Below are positions 51,139 through 60,042 of a stretch of 64,000 nucleotides of DNA, one piece after another. The stretch comes from Methanothrix harundinacea (GTDB lineage: Archaea; Halobacteriota; Methanosarcinia; Methanotrichales; Methanotrichaceae), in contig DAXT01000021.1 of assembly GCA_002506535.1 (NCBI GenBank), forward strand, positions 1 through 64,000, read 5' to 3'. Under the pieces are notes generated by a model. That model was given only the letters and a program-made list of their open reading frames with translations, was not told the origin of the DNA and searched no databases. The position numbers were made by a program, and so were the translations under genes. The stretch's first letter is position 1. Each line of letters begins with the position of its first letter.

Positions 51139-51186
51139 AGCCCCTCTCTTTTTAAGATCCCGGCTTTAGAAGAAGCTGATCTATCT

Positions 51187-51414
51187 TCACCCTGCCCCCC
51201 TCTCGAAGAGGGGCTTCTTGCAGGGGACGTGGACGGCGGGGAGGACGCTGCTGTACGTGGCGAGAGCGCCCCCGGGCTCTCCGGGACTTGCCAGGGCGCA
51301 GGATACCATGTACTTCAGCCCCTTCTTTTTGGCGATGAGGTAGAACCCGTTCTCGTATATGTTGAACTCGATATCTTCCTTCTCCATCCCGGGAAGCTTC
51401 ACATCGATCTTCAT
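51187..51414 (-). CDS. Hsp20-like short protein
   Basis: A 75-residue protein beginning MKIDVKLPGMEKEDIEFNIY, which resembles the beta-strand core of small heat-shock proteins (V-x-L-P-G-x-x-K-E-D-I). It lacks the N-terminal arm and the I-x-I tail of true Hsp20. The frame stays open upstream to the photolyase stop at 51517 with no usable start, and ATG 51414 has no ribosome-binding site. It may be a diverged single-domain protein or the remnant of a longer gene. Confidence 0.5.
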   Translation of the reverse strand: MKIDVKLPGMEKEDIEFNIYENGFYLIAKKKGLKYMVSCALASPGEPGGALATYSSVLPAVHVPCKKPLFERGAG

Positions 51415-51516
51415 GGTGCTGGCGGCAGCGTCGGGATAGACGCTAGATCCAGGGGTTGCTGCAGTCTCTTCCTCCCGGTGGCATCCGTCCAGGAAGGTGG
51501 ATATCGGCCAGGGGGT

Positions 51517-52863
51517 TCAGCCGAGAGAGGCAACCCGGTCGATGTAAGATCCGACGTCGAACTTCGACTTGGCTCCTTTATAGCTCATGTACCTCACCTT
51601 CCCGAAGATCTCCCTCTCCCCCCAGGCCCGGTCGTGGACGGCGCCGATGGACCAGGCTATCCCCGTGTAGCCGCTCGGGTCTCTTCCGTCCAGCTCGTAC
51701 CTGTCATTGAGATATATGGCGATCCTCAGGGCTTCCTGCGGAGACTCGGTCCACTCCAGGATCTTCTTTGCCCAGTACATCCTCATGTAGCCGTGCATCT
51801 TCCCCCGGAGGACCATCTCCTTCTGGGCGGCGTTCCAGAGGTCGTCGTGAGTCTCGCCCCTTTCCAGCTCCTTCTGGTCGTAGAGGCGCTCTCTGGGGTC
51901 ACCCCGGTGAGCGTTGAGGGTCACTTTCGCCCAGTCGGGGAAGGCGTCAAAGGAGTCGTATCTCCTGTTGTAGAGGCAGAAGTTATCCGACAGCTCCCTT
52001 CTCACCACCAGCTCCTCCAGGAAGGCGGCCCTGGAGACGGGGTCGGCCCCGGACCGATAGACTTCCAGGGCTACCCTTGCGGCCGAGATCATCCCGAAGT
52101 GGAGGTAAGGCGAGAGGTTCGACTGGCCGTCGATGGTGGGGTCGTTGCGGTCTCTATCGTAGCTGGAGAGCTTCCCTCTTAAGAAACGATTCAGAGCCGT
52201 CGCTGCGCCCATCTCTCCCGGCTTTATCCAGTCCACCTCGGGGACGGACCGGTCGACGTTCAGGTCTCTTAAGAGGCGGTCCCAGTCCACCCCTCCCCCA
52301 TGGTCCCAGGGGTGGGGATGGACCCTTATATCGGGGAGCTCCCCGCAGAACTGGGGCAGAAGCCGTTTCAGCTTCGGCCGAAACGTTCTGGCGGCGTACT
52401 CCTGCTTCGGCGACGCCCGCCAGCAGGGGACGATGTTGTGGGCGTCCACCTCATAGATGGGGATCTCCAGCCTATCGACGACGTCGCCGGTCCAGGACCT
52501 CTTCGCTTTCAGGGGCGAGAAGTCGGTGATGAGGGCGCAGACGCCGTTCTCCTCTGCGAATTTGGAGACCTCCTCCCCCGGATCTCCCCTTAGGAGAAGA
52601 AAGGGGATTCCCACCTCCAGGAGGTCCCTCTCCACCTCCTGAAGACCCCGGAGCATGAACCCGTACTGGCGGACGGCGGCCCCGAGAAACTCCTCGGCGA
52701 GGGAGAAGACGACCCCCAGGGGCGACCTACTCTCCAGCGCCATCTCCTGGGCGATGGCTAGGGCCCGGTTGTCCCTCACCCTCTGGTCCCGGCTCATCCA
52801 GTAGACGACCGGCCCCTCCTTATCGCGACCCTCCTTCAATATCCTTAATCTATCCAAATTCAT
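51517..52863 (-). CDS. Class II deoxyribodipyrimidine photolyase
   Basis: A 448-residue enzyme that repairs cyclobutane pyrimidine dimers with light, using FAD. Class II features are visible: MSRDQRVRDNRALAIAQEMA at the N-terminus, and the FAD-binding C-terminal half with LSDNFCLYNRRYDSFDAFPD, KMHGYMRMYWAKKILEW and DGRDPSGYTGIAWSIGAVHD. The frame is open to 53016, but ATG 52863 has GGAGGAG at the right distance and matches the family start. Methanogens and some bacteria and eukaryotes use this class. Confidence 0.9.
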   Translation of the reverse strand: MNLDRLRILKEGRDKEGPVVYWMSRDQRVRDNRALAIAQEMALESRSPLGVVFSLAEEFLGAAVRQYGFMLRGLQEVERDLLEVGIPFLLLRGDPGEEVSKFAEENGVCALITDFSPLKAKRSWTGDVVDRLEIPIYEVDAHNIVPCWRASPKQEYAARTFRPKLKRLLPQFCGELPDIRVHPHPWDHGGGVDWDRLLRDLNVDRSVPEVDWIKPGEMGAATALNRFLRGKLSSYDRDRNDPTIDGQSNLSPYLHFGMISAARVALEVYRSGADPVSRAAFLEELVVRRELSDNFCLYNRRYDSFDAFPDWAKVTLNAHRGDPRERLYDQKELERGETHDDLWNAAQKEMVLRGKMHGYMRMYWAKKILEWTESPQEALRIAIYLNDRYELDGRDPSGYTGIAWSIGAVHDRAWGEREIFGKVRYMSYKGAKSKFDVGSYIDRVASLG

Positions 52864-53015
52864 GAATGATCTCCTCCTCCGGGGGATCGTCTTAGCATAA
52901 CATATAGATAGAAAAGGCAGGAACTTTATTAATATGGCGGAGAAGACTAGGGCCAAGACCCCGGATGGGACGGCGGATATAGCCCCTTCATTGATGGATT
53001 TAGGCCTCGCATCCA

Positions 53016-53029
53016 CCTCATTTAAATAA
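53016..53029 (+). promoter_or_regulatory. TATA-like promoter of the zinc-ribbon/DUF2098/DUF2117 genes
   Basis: CTCATTTAAATAAG lies about 40-50 bases before ATG 53068, followed by a perfect AAGGAGGTGA ribosome-binding site at 53051-53060. Confidence 0.5.
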
Positions 53030-53067
53030 GAGCCGTTGGGAATAGATCGTAAGGAGGTGATAGTCCC

Positions 53068-53223
53068 ATGTGTACCGTTGGAGGCGGACCTGAGATCGGC
53101 GACGTTGAATCTCTGGCATCGAAGGGCTACATATGCCAGGAGTGCGGAAACAAGTTCAAGGGCATGGGCAGAAAGCCCCGATGTCCTTCCTGCCAGTCGA
53201 GGAACGTAAAGCCGACTGAGTGA
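53068..53223 (+). CDS. Small zinc-ribbon protein
   Basis: A 51-residue protein beginning MCTVGGGPEIGDVES with a rubredoxin-like zinc ribbon, CQECGNKF followed by CPSCQS (C-x-x-C pairs about 20 residues apart). It is the first gene of a tight plus-strand group with a DUF22-like gene, DUF2098 and DUF2117. The ribosome-binding site is unusually strong. Likely a nucleic-acid or protein-binding zinc protein. Confidence 0.75.
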   Translation: MCTVGGGPEIGDVESLASKGYICQECGNKFKGMGRKPRCPSCQSRNVKPTE

Positions 53224-53230
53224 TGAGAAG

Positions 53231-53686
53231 ATGAATATTCCCCTGGAAGACGACGAGATCGCCTACCTCTCCGGACGGACCGGGACCCTGGCCTTTGTCA
53301 GGACCCTCGGCCGCTTTTTTTATCTCGAGACTGAGGCCGAAGAGGTCGTGATATTCACCGATGACGACGACCTCCTCGTAGCCTCGACCTTCGATGTCGG
53401 CGAGAAGGCGAGGCGGGGCCTTCGATGCACCCTCTTTTTGATCAGGGAGATGAATTCGCCCCTGATAGTCCTCAGAAAGGGCCATCCCGCCTCCCCGAGG
53501 CTTAAGACCGTCGTCTCCGTAGGGGATAAGACGAGGGTAAGCTGCGACGTCCAGGCCGGGACCCACCCCGAACAGGACGTCCTCTGCGGGACATCCGACC
53601 TCGACGGGGTCCTGGTCCTCTCGGCTCCGGGGGGGGCAGAGGTTAAAAACTTCGCGGGCGTTGTGGTAACGGAGAAGTTCTTGTGA
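53231..53686 (+). CDS. Conserved methanogen protein, DUF22-like
   Basis: A 151-residue beta-rich protein with no cofactor motif beyond a few cysteines. From memory it resembles the DUF22 family of methanogens, but I am not sure. It starts 8 bases after the zinc-ribbon gene and ends 16 before the DUF2098 gene, so it belongs to the same operon. No signal peptide or membrane helix. Confidence 0.6.
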   Translation: MNIPLEDDEIAYLSGRTGTLAFVRTLGRFFYLETEAEEVVIFTDDDDLLVASTFDVGEKARRGLRCTLFLIREMNSPLIVLRKGHPASPRLKTVVSVGDKTRVSCDVQAGTHPEQDVLCGTSDLDGVLVLSAPGGAEVKNFAGVVVTEKFL

Positions 53687-53701
53687 GGTGACGAAGGTAC
53701 C

Positions 53702-53986
53702 ATGTCAGAGGTGATCAGCGAGGGGTCCATCGTCAGGTACTCCGGTACCGGGACGGTGGGGACGGTCAGGGTCCTCAAGACCGAGGAGGACGGCGAGATG
53801 TGGGCGCTCCTCGATTCGACGGGGCTTTACTACCATCTGAGCACGTTACAGCCGATCGATAAATTGCCCGAGAGGAGGGAGATCGGAGCCAGGACGATGG
53901 AGGAGATGCAGGAGAGGATGAAGGCCGAAGAGGAGAGGATGAGATCGGTGAAGATGGAAGATGAGAGCGTCGAAAGTGGCGGATGA
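53702..53986 (+). CDS. DUF2098 family protein
   Basis: A 94-residue protein: an SH3-like small beta barrel (SEVISEGSIVRYSGTGTVGT, then WALLDSTGLYYHLSTLQPID) and a helical, Glu/Arg/Met-rich tail. I recognise the DUF2098 pattern, restricted to methanogens as far as I know. It overlaps the DUF2117 start by 26 bases. Function unknown. Confidence 0.75.
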   Translation: MSEVISEGSIVRYSGTGTVGTVRVLKTEEDGEMWALLDSTGLYYHLSTLQPIDKLPERREIGARTMEEMQERMKAEEERMRSVKMEDESVESGG

Positions 53987-55058
53987 GATCGGGGTCGTCG
54001 TCCACGGCCCCGAGGTGGTGGACTCCGGGTTGGCCGAACGGGCAATAGAACATCTCTCGAGTCTCGGGGTCGTCACCGCCGTCCTGGGGGGGACGATGGG
54101 GAGGGTCGCCGTCATCGACGGATCCCTGGAGGACCTGATCGATATATCCAGGCGGGAGATGCCGAGCCGGTCGGTCAGGAGGCTCCAGGAAAAAGCAGAC
54201 TACCTGATCCTCCTCAACTATGCCAAGACGAGGGAGACGGCCATCGCCTTCGGCCTGATGGTGGCGGAGAGGGCTGGACCGAAGAAGCCTCTGATCCTGG
54301 CGGATTATGGGGGAGGTTTTGCAGCCCTCCTGGCGGCGGGGGACGGGGTGGAGATCGCCGAGAAGGTCGCAGCATCTCTTGGACTGGAGCTGGTGGACCT
54401 CCCAAGACCCTCGCCGAGGACAGAGGTCTCGGGGGGCATCGTCAGAAGGAAGATCCTGGGGGCCGTCCCCGGGGAGAACGTGACCGTCGACGGTATCGTC
54501 GTAGGGGTTGCCCTCGAGGATACCGTGGAGGTCGTGACAAAAGGGGGGACGATGGTGGAGATCCGGGGAGCTAGGGTCAAGCTCCACGGCATCGAGAAGC
54601 TCTCTTTCGTCGACCTCGAGACGGCGATACTGAGGACCGGTGAGATAAGGAGGACCGGGAGGGCGCCGAGGACGATCTGCAAGGGGGGAGTTGATGCGGT
54701 TCTCATAGACCATGCCGCAGAGGAGGCCTTCGAGAGGGCCGAAGGTGCCATGGTGGCGGTGACCGTCGGCGACGACACCACCGCCATCGCCGGGGAGGTC
54801 CTGGCGAGGCTCGGAACGCCCCTTATCGGGATCGTCGACGGCGATCTGGACGATCTCTGCAAAAGGACGGCTCCTCCAAGGGGGAGCGTCGTCATAGAGG
54901 TCTTTCCCGGCTGTGACGACCTGGTCGGCCGGCGGGTGAAAGAGGAGATCTTCAGAGGGAGAGATCGGATATCCATGGATGGGCTCGGGATCGAAGATCT
55001 CGTCCTGGAGGTGAAGAGGGTCGCCGGGGGAGATCTCAGGAAAGAGCGGCCGTTGTGA
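53961..55058 (+). CDS. DUF2117 family protein
   Basis: A 365-residue soluble protein beginning MRASKVADEIGVVVHGPEVV. Alternating strands and helices fill the N-terminal half (VVHGPEVVDSGLAERAIEHL, VTAVLGGTMGRVAVIDGS), then a small beta domain with VDGIVVGVALEDTVEVV and a C-terminal half with VDAVLIDHAAEEAFERAEGA and VGDDTTAIAGEVL. DUF2117 is a methanogen-specific family of unknown role. It is the last gene of the zinc-ribbon/DUF2098 group. Confidence 0.75.
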   Translation: MRASKVADEIGVVVHGPEVVDSGLAERAIEHLSSLGVVTAVLGGTMGRVAVIDGSLEDLIDISRREMPSRSVRRLQEKADYLILLNYAKTRETAIAFGLMVAERAGPKKPLILADYGGGFAALLAAGDGVEIAEKVAASLGLELVDLPRPSPRTEVSGGIVRRKILGAVPGENVTVDGIVVGVALEDTVEVVTKGGTMVEIRGARVKLHGIEKLSFVDLETAILRTGEIRRTGRAPRTICKGGVDAVLIDHAAEEAFERAEGAMVAVTVGDDTTAIAGEVLARLGTPLIGIVDGDLDDLCKRTAPPRGSVVIEVFPGCDDLVGRRVKEEIFRGRDRISMDGLGIEDLVLEVKRVAGGDLRKERPL

Positions 55059-55105
55059 CGGGGCGATCGATGGAAGGGGCTTGGGTCTCGATCACCCCGT
55101 AGCCG

Positions 55106-57109
55106 TCATACCGACCTCTTGACTATCAGGACCGCCGGATCTGATCTCAAGGGTCTTCCTCCCAGGTGTTCTGCGATCGCCTTCTCCAGCTCCTTCATGA
55201 TATCCTGGGCCGACCTCTCTTTGTTATCTTTGACGAGGGAGATCACCCTCTCGGTCCCGAACCGCTCCTTCTTCTCGTTCTCGATCTCCATCAGGCCGTC
55301 GTTGTATATGACGAGGACGTCCCCTGGATCTATCATCCACCCCTCCACGTCCAGGTCGATGTGGTCGAGCGCTCCCATGGATATCGCTCCCCCTACCAGG
55401 GTGTCCACAAATCCGTCAGAGCTGACGACGAAGGGCGGGATGTGGCCTGCGTTGGCGTAATCCATGGAGTGGTTTGAGAGGTCCAGGATCCCGCAGAAAC
55501 AGGAGACCATAATGCCGTTTCTCAGGTTATCGCTGAGATGGAGGTTCGTCTCCCGGAGCGCCTTCGCCGGATCGCCGAACCTGCGGACTCCCGCCCTGGT
55601 GAGGGACCTGGTGAGGGCGGCGACCATGGCGGCCGAGAGCCCCTTTCCCGATACCTCGGAGATCACCACCACCGCCTTCGACCCTTCCGCCTCGAAGACG
55701 TCGTAGAAGTGGCAGCATCTGTGCCCTTCTGCGAGGGAGAGGGCGGCGACCTGGTATCCCTCAAGCTGGGGGATCCTATCGGGCTGGAGGAAACGTCCCA
55801 CCTCGTCGGAGATCTCCTCCTCCTTCTCGGACCTGCCCGCCTCAAAGGAGCCCCTCTCCACGAGGGAGATCTGATCTTTGAGGTCGGAGGTCATCTTATC
55901 GAAGGCCTCCCCGAGAGCTCGCATCCCTTTAGAGCCGTCTGTTTCGATCCTGGAGGTGAGGTCTCCATCGCCTACCCTCACCAGGGCTCCTTTGACGGCT
56001 TCGACCATCGGAGCTACGACCTTTCTACCTCTGCGAAACCCGATTGCTCCGGCCAGAAGGGCGGATGCTATGGCGATGGCGAGGGCGTAAAGGAGGATAG
56101 AAGCCAGCCCGGCCGCATCGCCGTCGACGGACAGAGGGCCGGATGGAGGCATCATCATCCATCGGCCGCTGCCTTCCAGGGCCATGCCGGTCTCCAGGGC
56201 TAGAACCTCCGTCTGCCCCGAGATCCTGCGAAATAGCTGGTCGTACTGGGAAGCCTTGGCGGCGACGAGGTCGATATCTCCGGAGGTGAGAGCGAGGCTC
56301 CAGCCGACAGAGGGGAGGGGTGCGTAGGAGATCCTGGTGGACCCTATCCCTAGACGTAGATAGGCAGCCCCCCTCTCTCCCCGAACCATCGCCTCGGCGA
56401 GGCCGGCGAGCTCGGGGTTCCTGGAGTCGAGGAGGCTGCCTGGGGTCAGGATCTCCTCCCACAGGAATCCTTCAGGGACGGGGGGTCGGATCACCACGAC
56501 CCCCTGACCGTCCAGGAGGAAGGGGTAGCCGATTGAGATATTGCTGAGATCAGAATCGATCTCCGCGAGGGATACGTCCATCCCCACCACCCCTGTGAGG
56601 TTTGATCCCGCTACAATCGGCGTCGCGCATGTGATGGCAAGAAGCCCGCTGCTCTGGCTTAAGTAGGGCTTCGTCCAGATCGTATCCTTCGCCCTGGACG
56701 CCTCCAGGTACCAGGGACGCTCACGGTGGTCGAAGGGGGCGATGAGCCGGAGCGTCTCTGTGACGTCGGGCCAGAGGACGAGAACGCCGTCGTATGTGCC
56801 TATATACCCGAGCTCCGCGACATCTTCCTCCTGTACCATGATCTTCAATATCCGGGAGGGACCCGATAGCCGTTGAAGGGTCTCTTCCCTATCTTGTGAG
56901 ATCTCGTCTAATCCCTCCGGCGCGATCCAGACTCCGGCCGCTATCGCCTCTGCCATGCCCTTCGCCGTCGTCTTCCCCTCGCCGCCGATTACCCCACCCA
57001 TCTGCGAGATGGAGCCGGCTCCCATCTCCCCCGGCAAGACCACCGCTGCCAGGAGGATCAGGGCCATGAGCCTTAAGCTCGGTCCTTTGAACCGTGATAT
57101 ATTGGCCAT
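55106..57109 (-). CDS. Cache-HAMP-SpoIIE (PP2C-type) phosphatase with altered metal site
   Basis: A 667-residue signalling protein: membrane helix (about 12-30), extracytoplasmic double-Cache sensor (about 50-325), second helix (334-357), HAMP linker (360-412), then a SpoIIE/PP2C domain (445-665) with YANAGHIPPFVV, VIYNDGLMEIENEKKERFG and the end RSDPAVLIVKRSV. The usual G-G-D-x-x-D metal motif reads CCHFYD, with His467 for Asp, and the D-V-S-G-K-G motif reads EVSGKG. Catalysis may therefore be weak or altered. It would dephosphorylate Ser/Thr on a partner in response to a ligand, if active. It neighbours the MoxR operon divergently. Confidence 0.85.
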   Translation of the reverse strand: MANISRFKGPSLRLMALILLAAVVLPGEMGAGSISQMGGVIGGEGKTTAKGMAEAIAAGVWIAPEGLDEISQDREETLQRLSGPSRILKIMVQEEDVAELGYIGTYDGVLVLWPDVTETLRLIAPFDHRERPWYLEASRAKDTIWTKPYLSQSSGLLAITCATPIVAGSNLTGVVGMDVSLAEIDSDLSNISIGYPFLLDGQGVVVIRPPVPEGFLWEEILTPGSLLDSRNPELAGLAEAMVRGERGAAYLRLGIGSTRISYAPLPSVGWSLALTSGDIDLVAAKASQYDQLFRRISGQTEVLALETGMALEGSGRWMMMPPSGPLSVDGDAAGLASILLYALAIAIASALLAGAIGFRRGRKVVAPMVEAVKGALVRVGDGDLTSRIETDGSKGMRALGEAFDKMTSDLKDQISLVERGSFEAGRSEKEEEISDEVGRFLQPDRIPQLEGYQVAALSLAEGHRCCHFYDVFEAEGSKAVVVISEVSGKGLSAAMVAALTRSLTRAGVRRFGDPAKALRETNLHLSDNLRNGIMVSCFCGILDLSNHSMDYANAGHIPPFVVSSDGFVDTLVGGAISMGALDHIDLDVEGWMIDPGDVLVIYNDGLMEIENEKKERFGTERVISLVKDNKERSAQDIMKELEKAIAEHLGGRPLRSDPAVLIVKRSV

Positions 57110-57308
57110 TTTCCTGAGTTATCCAAGATAGGTCGGCCCCGGCTGGATCCGCCCACCAAATCGATCGTCCAGTTCTGCCCCCACATTCCCGTGGATCGTC
57201 GTCGGCCTTCCGACCGAGTCTTCGAGGATCTACTTGGTCTTCAAAGTTATAAACCTAATTTCATGCAGCTCGGAAACTACTTATCAGTACGGGCTCTGGA
57301 GGGATCTC

Positions 57309-58172
57309 GTGGACGGTTCATACGAGTTTATGGGGGACTTGAGGCGGCTCATGGGGGCGTACAGACGGCTCGAGCTCTCCCTTTATCTTCTCAACGCCGC
57401 CCTGATAGCTGCGTTCTTGTATATCGCAGCCCTCTTCTTGGGGCTTGCGGCCTTCTTCTGGTTCTACTGGCAGGACTCGCTCTTTGCCCTATCTCCTGCC
57501 ATCGTCTCCCTAATCCTCGGCCTGCTGGCCGCGAGGGTTCTCTCTGGGTCGTCGAAGTCCGACCTCTTCGCCCATCTCGACGAGGAGATCTGTGAGAAGA
57601 CCAAGGCGGCCTACGACAACCGCGACTCCGACTCGGTGGTGATGGAGAGCCTCGCGGTGGACGTAAAGAGGAGCCTCGCGAAGGTAAGAGCCATTGACCT
57701 CGTCAATAACCGGCGCCTGAGCTTCGCAGATAGAAGCGTCCCCGTCTTACAGGCCAAGGCCGCAGCGTTGATAATCCTCCTCGCCGTCGCGGCGATCTAT
57801 AGCCATAGCCTGGCCGGAGAGGTGGTGCCGCCAGAGCCCTTCAAGCGTCTCTCAGATCTGGGGGATCGGGCGATGGCGCTCTTCGAAGGGGAAGAGCCGG
57901 CTGACGAGGCCGTCTCAGGGCAGGGGATATCGGGCGATATTTACGGGAAGCCCTCCCTCGCGATCCTGGAGGAGGTGAACCTGGAGCTCGTCCTCTATCC
58001 GGGTTCTGCGGCTGGGTGGAGGTCCAGGGAGACCGTCCCCGCGGAGAGGATCTTTCTATCCTCTGAGCCGGGGGAAGGGGTGGCGGTGGCCACAGAGCTT
58101 TACATCGAGAGCCTCCCGCCCCAGCACCGGGAGATCATCAAAAGGTATTTCGAGAACCTGGCGAGAAGCTGA
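57309..58172 (+). CDS. Membrane protein of the MoxR operon, unknown family
   Basis: About 287 residues. Two adjacent helices near the N-terminus (YLLNAALIAAFLYIAALFLG, then LSPAIVSLILGLLAARVLSG), a long helical region, and a third helix (AAALIILLAVAAIYSHSLAG) before an acidic C-terminal part. GTG 57309 has GGAGGG five bases upstream, so the extension to 57234 is not used. It lies 51 bases before moxR. It probably localises the MoxR/DUF58 pair to the membrane. Confidence 0.65.
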   Translation: MDGSYEFMGDLRRLMGAYRRLELSLYLLNAALIAAFLYIAALFLGLAAFFWFYWQDSLFALSPAIVSLILGLLAARVLSGSSKSDLFAHLDEEICEKTKAAYDNRDSDSVVMESLAVDVKRSLAKVRAIDLVNNRRLSFADRSVPVLQAKAAALIILLAVAAIYSHSLAGEVVPPEPFKRLSDLGDRAMALFEGEEPADEAVSGQGISGDIYGKPSLAILEEVNLELVLYPGSAAGWRSRETVPAERIFLSSEPGEGVAVATELYIESLPPQHREIIKRYFENLARS

Positions 58173-58223
58173 AAAGAGACGTTTAGGGAGACGCGCGATA
58201 AAGATCTCACCGAGGACTGATAG

Positions 58224-59174
58224 ATGAGAGAAGATCTGATCAACATTTATAAGGACGCTCCTGCGATCTTCGAGACGATAAGGGGCGAGATCGGCAAAGT
58301 GGTAGTGGGCCAGAAACCGGTGGTGGAGCAGATTCTGGTAGGGATCCTGGCGAAAGGCCACATCCTCCTGGAGAGCAACCCCGGCCTGGGGAAGACCCTT
58401 CTCGTAAAGACGATAGCCGGCACCACAGGCCTCAAATTCAGCAGGATCCAGTGCACGCCGGACCTGATGCCCGCGGACATAACGGGGACGACCCTCATCG
58501 ATGAGGTCGACGGGAGCAAGATATTCAGGTTCGAAGAGGGGCCGATCTTCGCCAACATCGTCCTCGCCGACGAGATCAACAGGGCATCCCCCAGGACCCA
58601 GAGCGCCATGCTGGAGGCGATGCAGGAGAAGCAGGTGACCGTCGGAAAGAACACCTACAGGCTTGAAGAGCCCTTCTTCGTCCTCGCGACCCAAAACCCC
58701 ATCGAGATGGAGGGGACCTTCCCCCTGCCCGAGGCCCAGCTCGACCGGTTCCTCCTGAAGGTCTTCATCGATTACCCGAGCTACGAGGAGGAGCACGAGA
58801 TCATGGAGAGGTATACCGGCCACGCCGAGCCCAAGGTAGAGAGGGTGATCACCAGGAGGGAGCTTCTCTCGCTGCAGCAGCTGACCAGGGACGTTCCCAT
58901 CTCCGACGACCTCAAGAGGTGGGCGATAAAGGCCGTCATCTCTACCAGGAGCTGGGAGGGGGTCGAGTACGGGGCCAGCCCCAGGGCTTCGATAGGCCTC
59001 ATCCTCGCCTCCAAGGCGAGGGCACTCCTCAGAGGGAGAGATTACGTCGATAAAGAAGACCTCAATGCCATGGCATATCCCATTCTGAGACACCGGATCA
59101 TCCTCACCTTCGACTCCGAGAGGAGGGGCGTCACCTGCGACCAGATCATATCGGATATACTGAAATCGGTATAG
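58224..59174 (+). CDS. MoxR family AAA+ ATPase
   Basis: A 316-residue AAA+ ATPase: Walker A ESNPGLGKT (about residue 52), Walker B IVLADEINRASP, sensor 1 LATQNPIEMEGTFPLPEAQL and sensor 2/arginine in GASPRASIGLILAS. MoxR proteins remodel or chaperone partner proteins, with DUF58/VWA partners in the neighbouring gene, as here. The partner's target in methanogens is unknown. Confidence 0.9.
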   Translation: MREDLINIYKDAPAIFETIRGEIGKVVVGQKPVVEQILVGILAKGHILLESNPGLGKTLLVKTIAGTTGLKFSRIQCTPDLMPADITGTTLIDEVDGSKIFRFEEGPIFANIVLADEINRASPRTQSAMLEAMQEKQVTVGKNTYRLEEPFFVLATQNPIEMEGTFPLPEAQLDRFLLKVFIDYPSYEEEHEIMERYTGHAEPKVERVITRRELLSLQQLTRDVPISDDLKRWAIKAVISTRSWEGVEYGASPRASIGLILASKARALLRGRDYVDKEDLNAMAYPILRHRIILTFDSERRGVTCDQIISDILKSV

Positions 59175-59183
59175 GTGCCGCAG

Positions 59184-60041
59184 ATGGACACCGATTTTCT
59201 CGCAGAGCTTGACCGGTTCACCCTCCTCGTGCGAAAGAGGGTATCGACGACCTTCACCGGGGCCAGAAGGTCTGTGAAGGTGGGGCGGGGTATAAGCCCC
59301 GTAGGCTACCGGGAGTACCGGAAGGGGGACGACTTCAAGTTCGTCGACTGGAAGGTCTACGGCAGGACCGAGAAGCTCTATGTCCGGGAGCACGAGGAGG
59401 AGAGGAGCCTCGCCGTCCACATCCTCCTGGATGCGAGTTCCAGCATGGGATTCGGGGAGAAGTTCGCCTTCGCTTCGATGGTCTCGGCGGGATTCGCCTA
59501 CATGGCGATCAAGGAGAACGAGAAGTTCTCGATATCCAAGTTCGCAGAAATTCTGGAGCCCGGCGAGACGAGGGGGGGGAGAAGGAACCTATTTCTCGCC
59601 ATGGAGGATCTCGATAGGACCGCCCCCTCGGGGGGGACGGACTTTAGGAGAACGGCGGAGCAGTTCGACCTCGCCATCAGGTCGACGAGCCTGGTGGTGG
59701 TGATCTCAGACTTCCTCGACGACGTCGAGAGCCTCGTCGCCGGGATCTACAAGCTATCAAGCCACGATCTGATACTGATCCAGGTCCTGGACCCGGCGGA
59801 GGCGGCCCTCGACTTCCAGGGGGACCTGCGGTTCATCGACATGGAGTCGAAGGGGTCGGTCTTGACGAGGGTGACGGATGGGGTGAGGGAAGAGTACATC
59901 GAGAGGATGAGAGAGCACGGTGCCAGGATCCGGGAGGCCTGCAGCGCCGTCGGGGCCGACTTCTTCTCTTATTCCGCAGATACGCCGATATTCGAAGCCT
60001 TCAACGACGTCAACCGCCGATCGAAGGCGTGGAGGAGATGA
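59184..60041 (+). CDS. DUF58 family protein (VWA-like), MoxR partner
   Basis: A 285-residue protein with the DUF58 core YREYRKGDDFKFVDWKVYGR, then a VWA-like fold: VHILLDASSSMGFGEKFAFA holds the D-x-S-x-S metal-binding motif, and LVVVISDFLDDVESL a later acidic strand. Canonical for the MoxR-DUF58 pair. ATG 59184 has AGGTG at a proper distance, while GTG 59175 overlaps the previous stop region without a site. Soluble. Confidence 0.85.
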   Translation: MDTDFLAELDRFTLLVRKRVSTTFTGARRSVKVGRGISPVGYREYRKGDDFKFVDWKVYGRTEKLYVREHEEERSLAVHILLDASSSMGFGEKFAFASMVSAGFAYMAIKENEKFSISKFAEILEPGETRGGRRNLFLAMEDLDRTAPSGGTDFRRTAEQFDLAIRSTSLVVVISDFLDDVESLVAGIYKLSSHDLILIQVLDPAEAALDFQGDLRFIDMESKGSVLTRVTDGVREEYIERMREHGARIREACSAVGADFFSYSADTPIFEAFNDVNRRSKAWRR

Positions 60042-60042
60042 G

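Noticed and set aside
58056..59420. A 454-residue open frame on the minus strand
   Set aside because: It covers moxR, whose motifs are certain, in antisense.
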